NCBI GenBank assembly: GCA_023228725.1
Contig: JALOAQ010000013.1
Coordinates: 1-34,777 of the forward strand
DNA: 34,777 bases
Origin: Bacteroidales bacterium
GTDB taxonomy: Bacteria; Bacteroidota; Bacteroidia; Bacteroidales; ML635J-15
Reading direction: 5' to 3'
In this document: positions 26,961 through 34,777 of the stretch, one piece after another
How positions within the stretch are numbered: position 1 is the stretch's first letter
Layout of the letters: every line of letters starts with the position of its first letter
Translations under genes and position numbers: made by a program
Notes under the pieces: model-generated
What the model was told of the DNA's origin: nothing
The model's input: only the letters and a program-made list of their open reading frames with translations
The model's database searches: none

Positions 26961-27878
26961 ATGAAAAGATTTTTACCTATTTTTATCGTAATATTGCTAA
27001 CAGCAAGTTCTCAAGTTAATGCTCAGCAATTACCTTTGTACAGCCAGTACATGCTTAACGATTTTTTCTATAATCCAGCTATTGCTGGGTCAAAAGATTT
27101 TTCGCCTATTTTATTAAGCATACACAAGCAATGGATTGGTATTAAAGAGACTCCGTCAACTCAAACTTTATCAGCTCATACAATGTTGGCTAATAATAAT
27201 GTTGGTTTAGGAGCAATAATTTTTAATGATAATTTTGGGCCCGAACACCATCTAGGTATTCAAGCAATTTATTCATATCATTTTCATATTGATAGAATAA
27301 ATAAAATCTCGCTCGGATTAGCAGCCGTTGCAGAACAATATAGAATGGACCAAAGATTTTTTAATCTTACCATTTACGATGACCCTGCAATTACATATAT
27401 GATTGAAAAAACTATAGTCCCAGACGCAATTTTTGGAGCTTATGCCTACGGAAAAAGATATTATGCAGGTATTACAGGCTCTCATTTGTTTCAATCAAAA
27501 TTAAAAATTAACAGAAATGTTGACGAAAATAAAATGGTAAGACATTATTTTGTAATGGGAGGCTATAAATTCTTTTTCCCCAATTCACCACAATTTGAAA
27601 TAGAACCATCAGTTTTAATGAAAACTACTGAAGTTACAACTCCGCAATTTGATATTAATGTTAAATTTTATTACGATACCGACTATTGGTTTGGAATGTC
27701 AATTCGTCCAGGCGATTCGTTTATTGCAAGTATTGGATTTAAGTATAATCAATATTTCTTCGGTTATGCTTACGACTTCACTTTCAGCGACTTATCTTCT
27801 TATACTTTTGGCTCTCAAGAAATTGTTTTTGGAATGAATATAGGAGAAAACACGCGTAAAAGTAGATCTTTCTTCTAA
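26961..27878 (+). CDS. PorP/SprF-family outer-membrane protein, second copy
   Basis: This 305-residue protein is a closer match to the family consensus than the first copy: signal peptide MKRFLPIFIVILLTASSQVN, then QLPLYSQYMLNDFFYNPAIA, IHKQWIGIKETPSTQTLSAH, and a C-terminal FGYAYDFTFSDLSSYTFGSQ that repeats the last barrel strands of the family. PorP/SprF proteins sit in the outer membrane and act with the T9SS. It is 108 bases after the first copy and has its own -7 box. Two copies side by side could be an old duplication with split roles, one tied to the adhesin cassette and one more general. A weak hairpin terminator follows. Confidence 0.93.
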   Translation: MKRFLPIFIVILLTASSQVNAQQLPLYSQYMLNDFFYNPAIAGSKDFSPILLSIHKQWIGIKETPSTQTLSAHTMLANNNVGLGAIIFNDNFGPEHHLGIQAIYSYHFHIDRINKISLGLAAVAEQYRMDQRFFNLTIYDDPAITYMIEKTIVPDAIFGAYAYGKRYYAGITGSHLFQSKLKINRNVDENKMVRHYFVMGGYKFFFPNSPQFEIEPSVLMKTTEVTTPQFDINVKFYYDTDYWFGMSIRPGDSFIASIGFKYNQYFFGYAYDFTFSDLSSYTFGSQEIVFGMNIGENTRKSRSFF

Positions 27879-27887
27879 AAAAATAGT

Positions 27888-27914
27888 AAAAACGAGTCAA
27901 AACTAGTTTTTTTT
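27888..27914 (+). terminator. Terminator after the second PorP/SprF gene, possibly bidirectional
   Basis: AAAAACGAGT (27888-27897) pairs with ACTAGTTTTT (27902-27911) with one mismatch and a CAAA loop, followed by T to 27914. The A tract on the left could also serve the convergent engB gene, whose stop codon begins at 27915 on the minus strand. Confidence 0.55.
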
Positions 27915-28500
27915 ATAATATACTTTCAATATAATTTAATAATTCTTCTTTTCCTTGTCTATTAATTGAACTAGTAATAATAAAATCAGGCAAAGTTTCC
28001 CAATACTCAGCTAATTTTACTTCATATTCTTTAATGTTTCTTTTCAACACATTTACTCCTAATTTATCAGCTTTAGTAAAAATTATTTTAAAAGGGACAG
28101 AATTTAAACCCAACCAATACATATATTCTAAATCAATTTTTTGTGCAGGGATTCTACTATCAACCAAAACAAACAAACATATAAGATTAGGTCGTTTTAA
28201 AACATAATCGTCAATTATTTTTTTAAATTTTTCTCTTAATGTTTTTGATACTTTTGCATACCCAAAACCAGGCAAATCAACCAAATACCAGGATTTATTT
28301 ATTAAAAAATGATTAATTAATTGAGTTTTTCCGGGAGTAGAAGATGTTTTTGCCAAATTAAAATTATTAGTAAGCATATTAATCAAAGAAGATTTTCCAA
28401 CATTAGATCTCCCAATAAAAGCAATTTCAGGAATATTATCTTGTGGACATTTTGTATAGTCCTGATTTGACATCAAAAATTCAGCTGTTTTTATTAACAT
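27913..28500 (-). CDS. engB: Ribosome-biogenesis GTPase EngB (YihA/YsxC)
   Basis: This 195-residue GTPase of the TrmE/Era superfamily is needed for late 50S ribosome assembly. Visible motifs: G1 GRSNVGKSS (30-38), the switch region STPGKTQ with the G2 Thr, G3 DLPGFGYA (about 75-82), G4 TKADK (about 141) and the G5-like ITSS. Length and motif spacing are normal for the family. It begins 2 bases after the stop of the thioredoxin-like gene, so the two are co-transcribed in that order. Confidence 0.96.
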   Translation of the reverse strand: MLIKTAEFLMSNQDYTKCPQDNIPEIAFIGRSNVGKSSLINMLTNNFNLAKTSSTPGKTQLINHFLINKSWYLVDLPGFGYAKVSKTLREKFKKIIDDYVLKRPNLICLFVLVDSRIPAQKIDLEYMYWLGLNSVPFKIIFTKADKLGVNVLKRNIKEYEVKLAEYWETLPDFIITSSINRQGKEELLNYIESIL

Positions 28501-28502
28501 TC

Positions 28503-29852
28503 TTAGTTTTTATACAATATTTTTTCAATTTCTTGGAATAATTTCTGCTCATCGTATGGTTTAGCAACAATAGTCATGTTTTTATCAACTAAATACATTA
28601 TAGGTGTTGCATAAATTGAATAATCTAAAACAACTTTTCCGTCCCAAGATTTATAATCACAGGCAACATTCCAAGGAAAAGGATTCTTATTTAAAAAATC
28701 TTTTAATTCTGTTTCATCAGTATCTAAACTAATTGCAACAATATCTATATTAGCGGCATCAAACAATTGTTGAGCTTCTGCAAAATGCGGAATAGTAAAT
28801 TGACAATGCCCACACCATGTTGCCCAAAAAAGAACTAAAGTGTAATTAGATTTCATTTTTGATAAAGTATAAACTTGTCCATCAAGTGTTTTTGTCGTAA
28901 AATCAGGAGCTTGTTTACCAATTGACAATTCAGTATTTGCCTTTATTCTTGCTTTAAGATTATCGCTTGCATCTCCACACAAATCACCAAACTCAAGGCT
29001 CAATTGTGATGCCTGCTCTATAAGGCCTATAGTTTCAAAACCATTTAAAATAAATTCAAAAATTGCATTAAAAATAACAGGTTCTTCAAAGAAAATATGG
29101 TCAAGAACATCTTTACCTGCCAGATAATAAATATCCGGGTCATTTGCACGGAATAATTTAAAATAGTCTAAAACCACTTTTTGATAAGCATTTGAATTAA
29201 GCATTAAAACATTAGAAAAATCATAAGATTTTAAATATTCTTTACGATAAAATTCTTGTTTTTTTTCTGGGCTAAGATTTTCTTTTGCTTTAATCTCCTT
29301 AAAATAAGTCAAATAATTACCGGCAAAACTATTTTTATTTATTTTTATTACCTTAAATAGTAAATTGTTTTTTTCTTTAATTTGTTTTTCCTTTTCTTTT
29401 TCAACTGTTTTTATAAATGTTTCATCCGGATAAATAGAATTAAATTGGTCTAAGATTTGAATTTTATATTTATACAAAAAATCTTTTTTAAGAAATTCAT
29501 ATAATTGAAAATTCTCATCAGATTCAACAACTTTCATATTATATACAGGGTTTTCCACAGAAGTGCTTATTTGGATATTTTCATTATTAAAAATTAAATC
29601 AAAATGCTCATCATTATCAAGATAAAATCTATACAATCCTATTTCTCTTTCATCAAATGAAAATTCAAAAGCAGAATTAATATTAGTTTGGACTGTTCCT
29701 ATATACTTAGATTCATCGCCAAATTGCGTAAATGCTTTTACCTCTCTATGCGCATAATTTTCAATTCTGCATGATAATTTATATTGAGCGAAAGAATAAA
29801 AACTCAATAAAACAAATAAACATAAAAACTTTATTTTTTTTAAAACCAACAT
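28503..29852 (-). CDS. TlpA/ResA-like thiol-disulfide protein, exported
   Basis: This 449-residue protein has a signal peptide (MLVLKKIKFLCLFVLLSFYS, then FAQ), a beta-rich N-terminal domain of the kind often found in Bacteroidota TlpA proteins (DUF4369-like), a helical middle and a C-terminal thioredoxin domain. The redox motif is WCGHC (C347 and C350) in FWATWCGHCQFTIPHF, with the cis-proline loop IYATPIM. ResA/TlpA relatives reduce periplasmic disulfides, for example during cytochrome c maturation; the target here is unknown. I start it at ATG 29852: an earlier in-frame ATG at 29882 lies in the upstream gene's terminator hairpin and adds a poor leader. It precedes engB by 2 bases. Confidence 0.87.
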   Translation of the reverse strand: MLVLKKIKFLCLFVLLSFYSFAQYKLSCRIENYAHREVKAFTQFGDESKYIGTVQTNINSAFEFSFDEREIGLYRFYLDNDEHFDLIFNNENIQISTSVENPVYNMKVVESDENFQLYEFLKKDFLYKYKIQILDQFNSIYPDETFIKTVEKEKEKQIKEKNNLLFKVIKINKNSFAGNYLTYFKEIKAKENLSPEKKQEFYRKEYLKSYDFSNVLMLNSNAYQKVVLDYFKLFRANDPDIYYLAGKDVLDHIFFEEPVIFNAIFEFILNGFETIGLIEQASQLSLEFGDLCGDASDNLKARIKANTELSIGKQAPDFTTKTLDGQVYTLSKMKSNYTLVLFWATWCGHCQFTIPHFAEAQQLFDAANIDIVAISLDTDETELKDFLNKNPFPWNVACDYKSWDGKVVLDYSIYATPIMYLVDKNMTIVAKPYDEQKLFQEIEKILYKN

Positions 29853-29860
29853 AATAATAT

Positions 29861-29897
29861 TAATAAAAAAGCTGTAGCACAATCATACTACAGCTTT
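29861..29897 (-). terminator. Terminator of the CAP/OmpA-like gene
   Basis: Perfect 10-bp stem AAAGCTGTAG (29868-29877) and CTACAGCTTT (29888-29897) with a 10-base loop. On the minus strand it runs into TTTTTTATT. It lies between the 805-residue protein gene and the thioredoxin-like gene. Confidence 0.85.
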
Positions 29898-29912
29898 ATA
29901 TTTTAAATAAAT

Positions 29913-32330
29913 TTATTTCTTACATGTTTCGCAATAAATTTGCTTAGCTCTTGTATTAACAAAAGTTTGCACAGACAATTTATCGCCTTTAAATAAGTCG
30001 CAGAAAAACTCTGGGTCTTTTTTTCTAATTTTATCTAAAACATACACAAAATTATTTGAGTGTACTTTGTAATCAACTTTAGAACAGACTGTTGCATAAG
30101 TTGTTAAATAAACTAATGGAATATTTTCCTCTTTAATCCATGGTTCTAATAATCTTATAGCGTATCCATAATCTGAATGATTTATAAACACACTGGCCAA
30201 TTTTAATGAATTTTCCCAAGTGAGTTCATCAATATGAATAATTTCTTTTATTTTATCCATAGTTTTTATAACAGAAGGATGATCATAACCCAAAGAATCT
30301 TTATAAATATCCATAATTTGATACTGCAACTCTATATTCAACAAATCAACTAAATCAACACGTAAAGAGGTATTATACATTTTGTCAATACGATTTTGCA
30401 AAGTTTGTTGAGTACGTTCATTATCAAGGTCGGTTAAAATTACTTCACACAAAACATCATTAAAATCCACATAAATATTTGTTTGGTCTAATTTATTCAA
30501 ATCATCAATTTTTGTCAAATAATCCTCATCAAGCACGTCCATATATATAAACTGAGTTAACCAAATTTTATTCATATTTAATCCCACATAATCTCTACCT
30601 GCGGGTATTCTCATTTCACTTACTGCATTTTCATTATATCTGCCTTCTACAACTCTTTTTAAAATATATTTTTGAATTGTTAGTGCAGCATTGATTTGCC
30701 CTGCTTCAACAGCTTTGTTAAATTGAGCTAATACATATTTTTGTTCTTTTTCGCCATCAATATCATAAGTAACCCAGATAGTAACATTTGCATATCTATG
30801 ATTTTCTAAAAACATTTCCATTTCTTTTGCTTTAGAATTTACATAAACGACTGCTTCTTCAAGATTCATGTCGCACACTTCTTCAAAAATAGTACTCTTA
30901 CAATCATTTTGCAAATCTTTTAAATTTGGAGCGGTAATAATAGAATCAACAATACTTGCATTTTGATTTTCTTCTAAAGCTTTAACAATACTTTGAGCTC
31001 TTTTCTTTTGTAGAACAGCATTTTCGGCAATGGACCCCTCTAGAGAAGAATAAGCTTCAATAAAAATTTTATTAATAATAAAATCCGGTTCATTTAGTGC
31101 GCTTAGCACAGGCTTCATATCTTCGGGTTTATAATTAAACTTTCCTTGTTCAAATGGAATTCTAAAATTTAATTCGCTAGAAGTTGCAGTTGGTGCATAT
31201 TCATTAATGCCAGCAGGTAGTATTGTATCAGGCATTAAAGAAATTTTTGGAACAAAATCATAAATTTTATGATCTACCCAAGATTGAGGGATATTATGAC
31301 AAACATATTTTTCTTTAATAATCATCAAGTTAAGTTCAATATCTTTAGGTTCAAATATTGCGGGGAGTTCACCAAGAACTACTTCTAATTTTGTTACTTT
31401 ATTTCTTCTGCCTTCGCCGGCTGCAATATTCTTTTTATATATTTTTTTTGAAAACATTTTTTTAGTCATAAATCCAATATTTATCTTAGAATAATCAGCA
31501 AAGTTTTCAGATTTACAACGATTAAATTGTTCTTTTTGCACAACATCTACAGCTAAACCGTCTTTACTAGCCTTAATAAAACGTCTGAATTTTTTTAAGT
31601 CATTATATTTAAAAACAATTTCTCCTTTATCATTAATAGAAAGTCCTTCTTGTAAATCGACAATATTTGGCATTTTTCTAACTGTTTTTTTACAAACTTT
31701 TTCATCATAAAGTTTTAGGCCTTGCGACTTTACAGAAATAGGTCCAGATAACTCTAGTGCATTTCCTGAACCAGAAATAAAAGAGGCGTAATTACCCATA
31801 TACATGGAAGTAAAAATCTTTTTTTGTGATTTATCAACTTTTCCACTAATACCTACAAAAAAGTATTTCTGCGACAACAAATCTTTAGAATATTTTCCAT
31901 CCTTCCACTTTTCAAAAGTTTGATTTGCCAAGTCATCATAATTAATATACTCGTTAGACACCTTTATATTGGCTCTAGCAACCACTTCTGCTCCTATACC
32001 TGTTCCTCCTGCAAAAACCAACCTATCTCTAACTGTTGCCATACTTCCTCGCCCTTTAAGATTTGCTTCGCCAGTTTCTGACATTATTAGAGCATGTTCT
32101 CTTGCAGGATTAAGGAAAAAATCATGAATCTCAAATCCTTCTAAACCAATAGAATCCATATAAGCATTAATTTTATAAACTAAAACGTCCTGAAATAGTT
32201 TTTCATTAAAATTATCCGGATTAATCGCATCACTACTCATAATATCCCCTTCCATAAAGGTTTTTTGAGCCTCTAGCTTAACACTAAAAATAAGCGTTAA
32301 ACCAATAATAATTGTAAAAAGCTTTCTCAT
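29913..32330 (-). CDS. Exported 805-residue protein with CAP-like and OmpA-like domains
   Basis: This protein has a signal peptide (MRKLFTIIIGLTLIFSVKLE, then AQ). Residues 40-180 look like a CAP/SCP domain: NEKLFQDVLVYKINAYMDS, FLNPAREHALIMSE, GIGAEVVARANI, then a tryptophan-lysine helix and a final YFFVGISGKVDKS strand. The usual CAP histidines are not obvious, so it may be non-catalytic. Residues 385-455 resemble an OmpA domain: FRIPFEQGKFNYKPEDMKPV, then IEAYSSLEG and LQKKRAQSIVKALE. The rest, including a helical C-terminal half that looks TPR-like, is unassigned, and it ends with a CETC pair. It is a likely periplasmic or outer-membrane peptidoglycan-associated protein. It has its own terminator and no close operon partner. 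Confidence 0.65.
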   Translation of the reverse strand: MRKLFTIIIGLTLIFSVKLEAQKTFMEGDIMSSDAINPDNFNEKLFQDVLVYKINAYMDSIGLEGFEIHDFFLNPAREHALIMSETGEANLKGRGSMATVRDRLVFAGGTGIGAEVVARANIKVSNEYINYDDLANQTFEKWKDGKYSKDLLSQKYFFVGISGKVDKSQKKIFTSMYMGNYASFISGSGNALELSGPISVKSQGLKLYDEKVCKKTVRKMPNIVDLQEGLSINDKGEIVFKYNDLKKFRRFIKASKDGLAVDVVQKEQFNRCKSENFADYSKINIGFMTKKMFSKKIYKKNIAAGEGRRNKVTKLEVVLGELPAIFEPKDIELNLMIIKEKYVCHNIPQSWVDHKIYDFVPKISLMPDTILPAGINEYAPTATSSELNFRIPFEQGKFNYKPEDMKPVLSALNEPDFIINKIFIEAYSSLEGSIAENAVLQKKRAQSIVKALEENQNASIVDSIITAPNLKDLQNDCKSTIFEEVCDMNLEEAVVYVNSKAKEMEMFLENHRYANVTIWVTYDIDGEKEQKYVLAQFNKAVEAGQINAALTIQKYILKRVVEGRYNENAVSEMRIPAGRDYVGLNMNKIWLTQFIYMDVLDEDYLTKIDDLNKLDQTNIYVDFNDVLCEVILTDLDNERTQQTLQNRIDKMYNTSLRVDLVDLLNIELQYQIMDIYKDSLGYDHPSVIKTMDKIKEIIHIDELTWENSLKLASVFINHSDYGYAIRLLEPWIKEENIPLVYLTTYATVCSKVDYKVHSNNFVYVLDKIRKKDPEFFCDLFKGDKLSVQTFVNTRAKQIYCETCKK

Positions 32331-32402
32331 TTACTGTATATATTTGGTTAATATTATTTTTGCATAAAAATAAGAAATAATATTTAATTAAAAAAAAATA
32401 TT

Positions 32403-32410
32403 TAACTTTG
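32403..32410 (+). promoter_or_regulatory. Putative -7 box for hslR
   Basis: TAACTTTG fully matches TAnnTTTG, 18 bases before the ATG at 32429. The 98-base gap to the divergent 805-residue protein gene holds no other clear element. Confidence 0.5.
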
Positions 32411-32428
32411 TGTTAACTTTATTTATAA

Positions 32429-32809
32429 ATGAGCGAAAACCTAAGAATAGACAAGTTTTTGTGGGCAGTACGTTTGTTCAAAACCCGCAACTTAGCCCAA
32501 GAAAAGTGCAATAAAGGTCATGTTTTAATAAAAGACCTTGCCGTAAAGCCTTCAAAATTTGTAAAAATCGGAGATATTATACTCATCAAAAATCCACCAA
32601 TAATTAGAACATACAAAATATTAAAACTTATTGACAAACGAGTATCTGCCAAACTGGTTCCCGACCTTATTGTTGAAACCACTCCGCAATCAGAATTAGA
32701 CAAACTAAAAAATATTGAAACAGCATTTATTGTCAGAGATAAAGGAAGTGGGCGACCAACAAAAAAAGAAAGAAGATTAATTAATAAAATAAAAGATGAT
32801 AATTTATGA
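32429..32809 (+). CDS. hslR: S4-domain RNA-binding protein, Hsp15 (HslR) family
   Basis: This 126-residue protein starts with the S4 RNA-binding domain (LRIDKFLWAVRLFKTRNLAQ, then CNKGHVLIKDLAVKPS, KIGDIILI) and has the charged tail GSGRPTKKERRLINK typical of the Hsp15 family. In E. coli Hsp15 binds stalled 50S subunits that still carry a nascent peptidyl-tRNA and recycles them after heat shock. The length is close to the family's. Its TGA stop overlaps the ATG of the next gene (ATGA at 32806), implying translational coupling with the DUF4924 protein. Confidence 0.9.
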   Translation: MSENLRIDKFLWAVRLFKTRNLAQEKCNKGHVLIKDLAVKPSKFVKIGDIILIKNPPIIRTYKILKLIDKRVSAKLVPDLIVETTPQSELDKLKNIETAFIVRDKGSGRPTKKERRLINKIKDDNL

Positions 32810-33333
32810 TAATTGCAGAAGAAAAATATAATGAAAATATAGTTGAGTACATTATTTATATTAGACAAATTCAAGATATATTAAGGCTTGTAAATTTTGA
32901 TGTTGAAGAAATAAACAAACTCATTATTGAGCAATATAAAACGAGTGAAAAAATTAAATTGAAAATAAAAAACTGGTATTTAGAATTAATCAAATTAATT
33001 AAACTTGAAAAAATTGAAAAACAAGGTGATTTTGAGTTTATAAAAAAGATAATTGACGAGCTTGAAGCCTTGCATCAAACTTTACTTAAAGGCGAAAATT
33101 CATTTAAACATAACGAACTGTATAGATGGGCAAAACCAAATATTGAAGAGTTTAAAAAGCTTTCAAATAATTCTGCGGCTAATGATGTAGGAGTTTGTAT
33201 TAATGCACTTCACTCCTTATTATTATTGAGGATGAAAAATCAAAATATTTCTGATGAAACCATGCAAGCCATGCAGACTTTTAGTAATTTAATGGCAAAT
33301 TTAGCATTCGAGTATAAAAAACTTAAAAGCTAA
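32806..33333 (+). CDS. DUF4924 protein of unknown function
   Basis: This 175-residue cytoplasmic, mostly helical protein has the hallmarks of the Bacteroidota-specific DUF4924 family: an opening MIIAEEKYNENIVEYIIYIR, FDVEEINKLII, then LEALHQTLLKGE and NALHSLLLLRMKNQNIS. No catalytic motif, signal peptide or membrane segment is visible. It overlaps hslR by 4 bases, which suggests a role linked to ribosome or stress handling, but that is guilt by association. Its TAA ends at 33333, immediately next to the stop of the convergent gldB. Confidence 0.83.
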   Translation: MIIAEEKYNENIVEYIIYIRQIQDILRLVNFDVEEINKLIIEQYKTSEKIKLKIKNWYLELIKLIKLEKIEKQGDFEFIKKIIDELEALHQTLLKGENSFKHNELYRWAKPNIEEFKKLSNNSAANDVGVCINALHSLLLLRMKNQNISDETMQAMQTFSNLMANLAFEYKKLKS

Positions 33334-34368
33334 TTAATTATATTTTGGATTATATTTTGATAAATTTAAAATTTTTTGAAAATCAAGCTCTTCCATTAAT
33401 TCATCAAGCTCTATATCGTTATTTTTCATATATGAATGAACAATTCTAAACCCTAACCAATTACCTGTTCGTGGTGGACTATCCTGTCCAAATTGATATG
33501 TAAAAGGAGCAGAACCAACAAATTTTTTAATTGTCAGAGCATCACTTGAAAACAATAGTTTATTTTCAATAATACTAGTCCACATTTCTCTTTCAAATTT
33601 TTCGCAAAAATCCATTTGCTCCTTAGTATATTTATTAATCCTTTCTGGCTCAAAGTTTGGAAACATAGAATATAAAAAATACAATTTTCTGCCATTATAA
33701 ATCATATTATCCAATAAATTTTCAGAATCACTATAAAAAGGATATTCTGCTTCGACCCAGGCAGCCAAAACATCAAGTGCTATTTGCTCACGAGACATTT
33801 CTATTTTTGAAAATTCAGGTATTTCCAACATATCATACAGTTCGCAGTCTTTACCTAAATATTTATCCAAACCTATGCCAATATAATTATCAGTAAGTAC
33901 AACAGATTGATTAAAGCCAGCAATAAAAGACACAATACGGGGAATATAAGCATTTGGATAATAATACAATAAATGTTTAAACCCATAAGTTAAATCTTCA
34001 GTGATATCATCCATATTGGCAAATTCTTTATCAACATGTTTTCTTGCCTGAACCACAGAAAAATCATTTAAAAATGTATTTACATAAGATAAATAAGCAG
34101 AATTATCCGAACCTACTATAGCAATTATATCATAATTATATATTTCAAAAAACTCCTCATATTTCTTCTCCATTAATTCGACTTGAGAATAAAAATCTCC
34201 TTTGGGAATGTTTTCAAAGTCCTTATCAAACCTTTCTATTTCAATGTTTAAGTTAATTTTAGAAATATCAACTTCAAACTCTTTCTTCTTTTTACAAAAA
34301 ATATAAAACAAAAGAAATCCCAATAATATAATAGAAACAATAATTAAAATGTAATATTTCTTCTTCAT
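33334..34368 (-). CDS. gldB: Gliding-motility-associated protein GldB
   Basis: This 344-residue GldB homologue has an N-terminal hydrophobic anchor (about 5-24) followed by Cys25 in YIFCKKKKE. Family positions include IEIERFDKDFE, YIPRIVSFIAGFNQSVV, IGIGLDKYLG, YNGRKLYFLYSMFPNF, EREMWTSI, and SAPFTYQFGQDSPPRTGNWL followed by GFRIVHSYM. In Flavobacterium johnsoniae GldB is a lipoprotein required for gliding. Homologues also occur in non-gliding Bacteroidota, so motility is not proved. Cys25 is in lipobox position, but YIF before it is a poor match to the usual Leu-Ala/Ser-Gly/Ala pattern, so it may be a transmembrane anchor instead. It lies back to back with the DUF4924 gene. Confidence 0.88.
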   Translation of the reverse strand: MKKKYYILIIVSIILLGFLLFYIFCKKKKEFEVDISKINLNIEIERFDKDFENIPKGDFYSQVELMEKKYEEFFEIYNYDIIAIVGSDNSAYLSYVNTFLNDFSVVQARKHVDKEFANMDDITEDLTYGFKHLLYYYPNAYIPRIVSFIAGFNQSVVLTDNYIGIGLDKYLGKDCELYDMLEIPEFSKIEMSREQIALDVLAAWVEAEYPFYSDSENLLDNMIYNGRKLYFLYSMFPNFEPERINKYTKEQMDFCEKFEREMWTSIIENKLLFSSDALTIKKFVGSAPFTYQFGQDSPPRTGNWLGFRIVHSYMKNNDIELDELMEELDFQKILNLSKYNPKYN

Positions 34369-34393
34369 AATAATTTTATTAAAAAAATAATGT

Positions 34394-34401
34394 TATTTTT
34401 G
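34394..34401 (+). promoter_or_regulatory. Putative -7 box for the PorT-like gene
   Basis: TATTTTTG matches TAnnTTTG 37 bases before the ATG at 34439, in the 70-base gap between the divergent gldB and this gene. Confidence 0.5.
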
Positions 34402-34438
34402 TAGTACAAAATTAACTAAATTTTAAAAACCTAAAAAT

Positions 34439-34777
34439 ATGAAAAAATTTATTCTTATTTCAATTAGCCTGCTTTTATTTGGAGGCCTGTTTGCTCAACA
34501 AACAATTTCTGGCGGATTATTTGCTGGTCCAACAATGGCATGGATGAGTAGCGATAGTAAAATTGTTGATACTAAGGGCATGAAGTTCGGCTATAATTTT
34601 GGAGCTTTAATTGACTTTAATTTAATTGACAACTTTGCAATTTCTACAGGTGTTCAATTTAACAACTTAGGCGGAAAAATTATCTACAACTATGGGATGA
34701 CTAACTTAGAACCTAAAGAAGGTCCTGCAATAGATACTTTATTTCCCGGAACTCAAATGAATTATAATCTGAATTAT
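34439..34777 (+). CDS. PorT-like outer-membrane beta-barrel protein (partial at window edge)
   Basis: The first 113 residues of a protein that runs off the window. It has a signal peptide (MKKFILISISLLLFGGLFAQ) and then short beta-strands alternating hydrophobic and polar residues: SGGLFAGPTMAWMSS, MKFGYNFGALIDFNLIDN, FAISTGVQFNNLGGKI. This is the usual opening of the Bacteroidota outer-membrane beta-barrel family (OMP_b-brl_2), to which PorT belongs. PorT is a T9SS protein, but most members of the family are uncharacterised barrels. Without the rest of the sequence I cannot say whether this one is PorT. Confidence 0.75.
   Translation, partial: MKKFILISISLLLFGGLFAQQTISGGLFAGPTMAWMSSDSKIVDTKGMKFGYNFGALIDFNLIDNFAISTGVQFNNLGGKIIYNYGMTNLEPKEGPAIDTLFPGTQMNYNLNY

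Noticed and set aside
17495..27878. The T9SS genes as a recently transferred island
   Set aside because: Base composition and codon use look like the flanking genes, and no integrase, tRNA or direct repeats flank the region.
29853..29882. Longer start of the thioredoxin-like protein
   Set aside because: It begins in the terminator hairpin of the upstream gene; the ATG at 29852 begins a good signal peptide.

Overview
The window looks like a chromosomal piece from a low-GC member of the Bacteroidota, probably Bacteroidales-like. The base composition is strongly AT-rich throughout. Leaders lack Shine-Dalgarno sequences, and several genes are preceded by the Bacteroidota -7 box TAnnTTTG. The gene content is also typical of the phylum: PorP/SprF proteins, type A and type B type IX secretion (T9SS) C-terminal signals, GldB, PD40/OmpA envelope proteins, DUF4924 and a PorT-like barrel. 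No tRNA, rRNA, transposase, phage or CRISPR array was seen, and no gap between genes exceeds about 300 bases.

Layout, left to right. (a) 1-1763: the tail of an unknown gene, a strong terminator, a UbiA/MqnP-type prenyltransferase and a convergent DedA/VTT-like membrane protein. (b) 1922-5247: a PorE-like TPR-PD40-OmpA protein; a minus-strand hairpin that may end a small RNA; a Crp/FNR regulator with four FNR-like cysteines and a palindromic operator over its own promoter; and rplS on the other strand. (c) 5555-7542: a double-OmpA-domain protein and a convergent PagL-like acyloxyacyl hydrolase. (d) 7755-15855: a tightly spaced run with the start and export end of surface polysaccharide synthesis (Wza-like, Wzc-like tyrosine kinase, WecA/TagO-like initiating transferase), a lytic transglycosylase and uvrA. 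(e) 15920-17392: a POT-family transporter on the minus strand.

(f) 17495-27878 is the most distinctive part. It holds a 1298-residue secreted peptidoglycan amidase with duplicated modules and a type A T9SS signal. A compact cassette follows: a small exported protein, a 1303-residue SprB-repeat adhesin with a type B T9SS signal, a PorP/SprF partner starting 1 base later, and a second PorP/SprF with its own promoter. (g) 27913-32330, minus strand: EngB GTPase with an upstream TlpA-like thioredoxin, then an 805-residue CAP plus OmpA-like protein with its own terminator. (h) 32429-34777: hslR overlapping a DUF4924 gene, gldB on the minus strand, and the start of a PorT-like outer-membrane barrel that runs off the window.

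Much of the window serves the cell surface: T9SS cargo and outer-membrane partners, peptidoglycan-anchored OmpA proteins, lipid A and peptidoglycan-modifying enzymes and polysaccharide export, with a few housekeeping genes between them. I do not see an entirely new system. The best leads are the T9SS amidase, the adhesin/SprF cassette, the CAP-OmpA fusion, the FNR-like autoregulator and the possible minus-strand small RNA.
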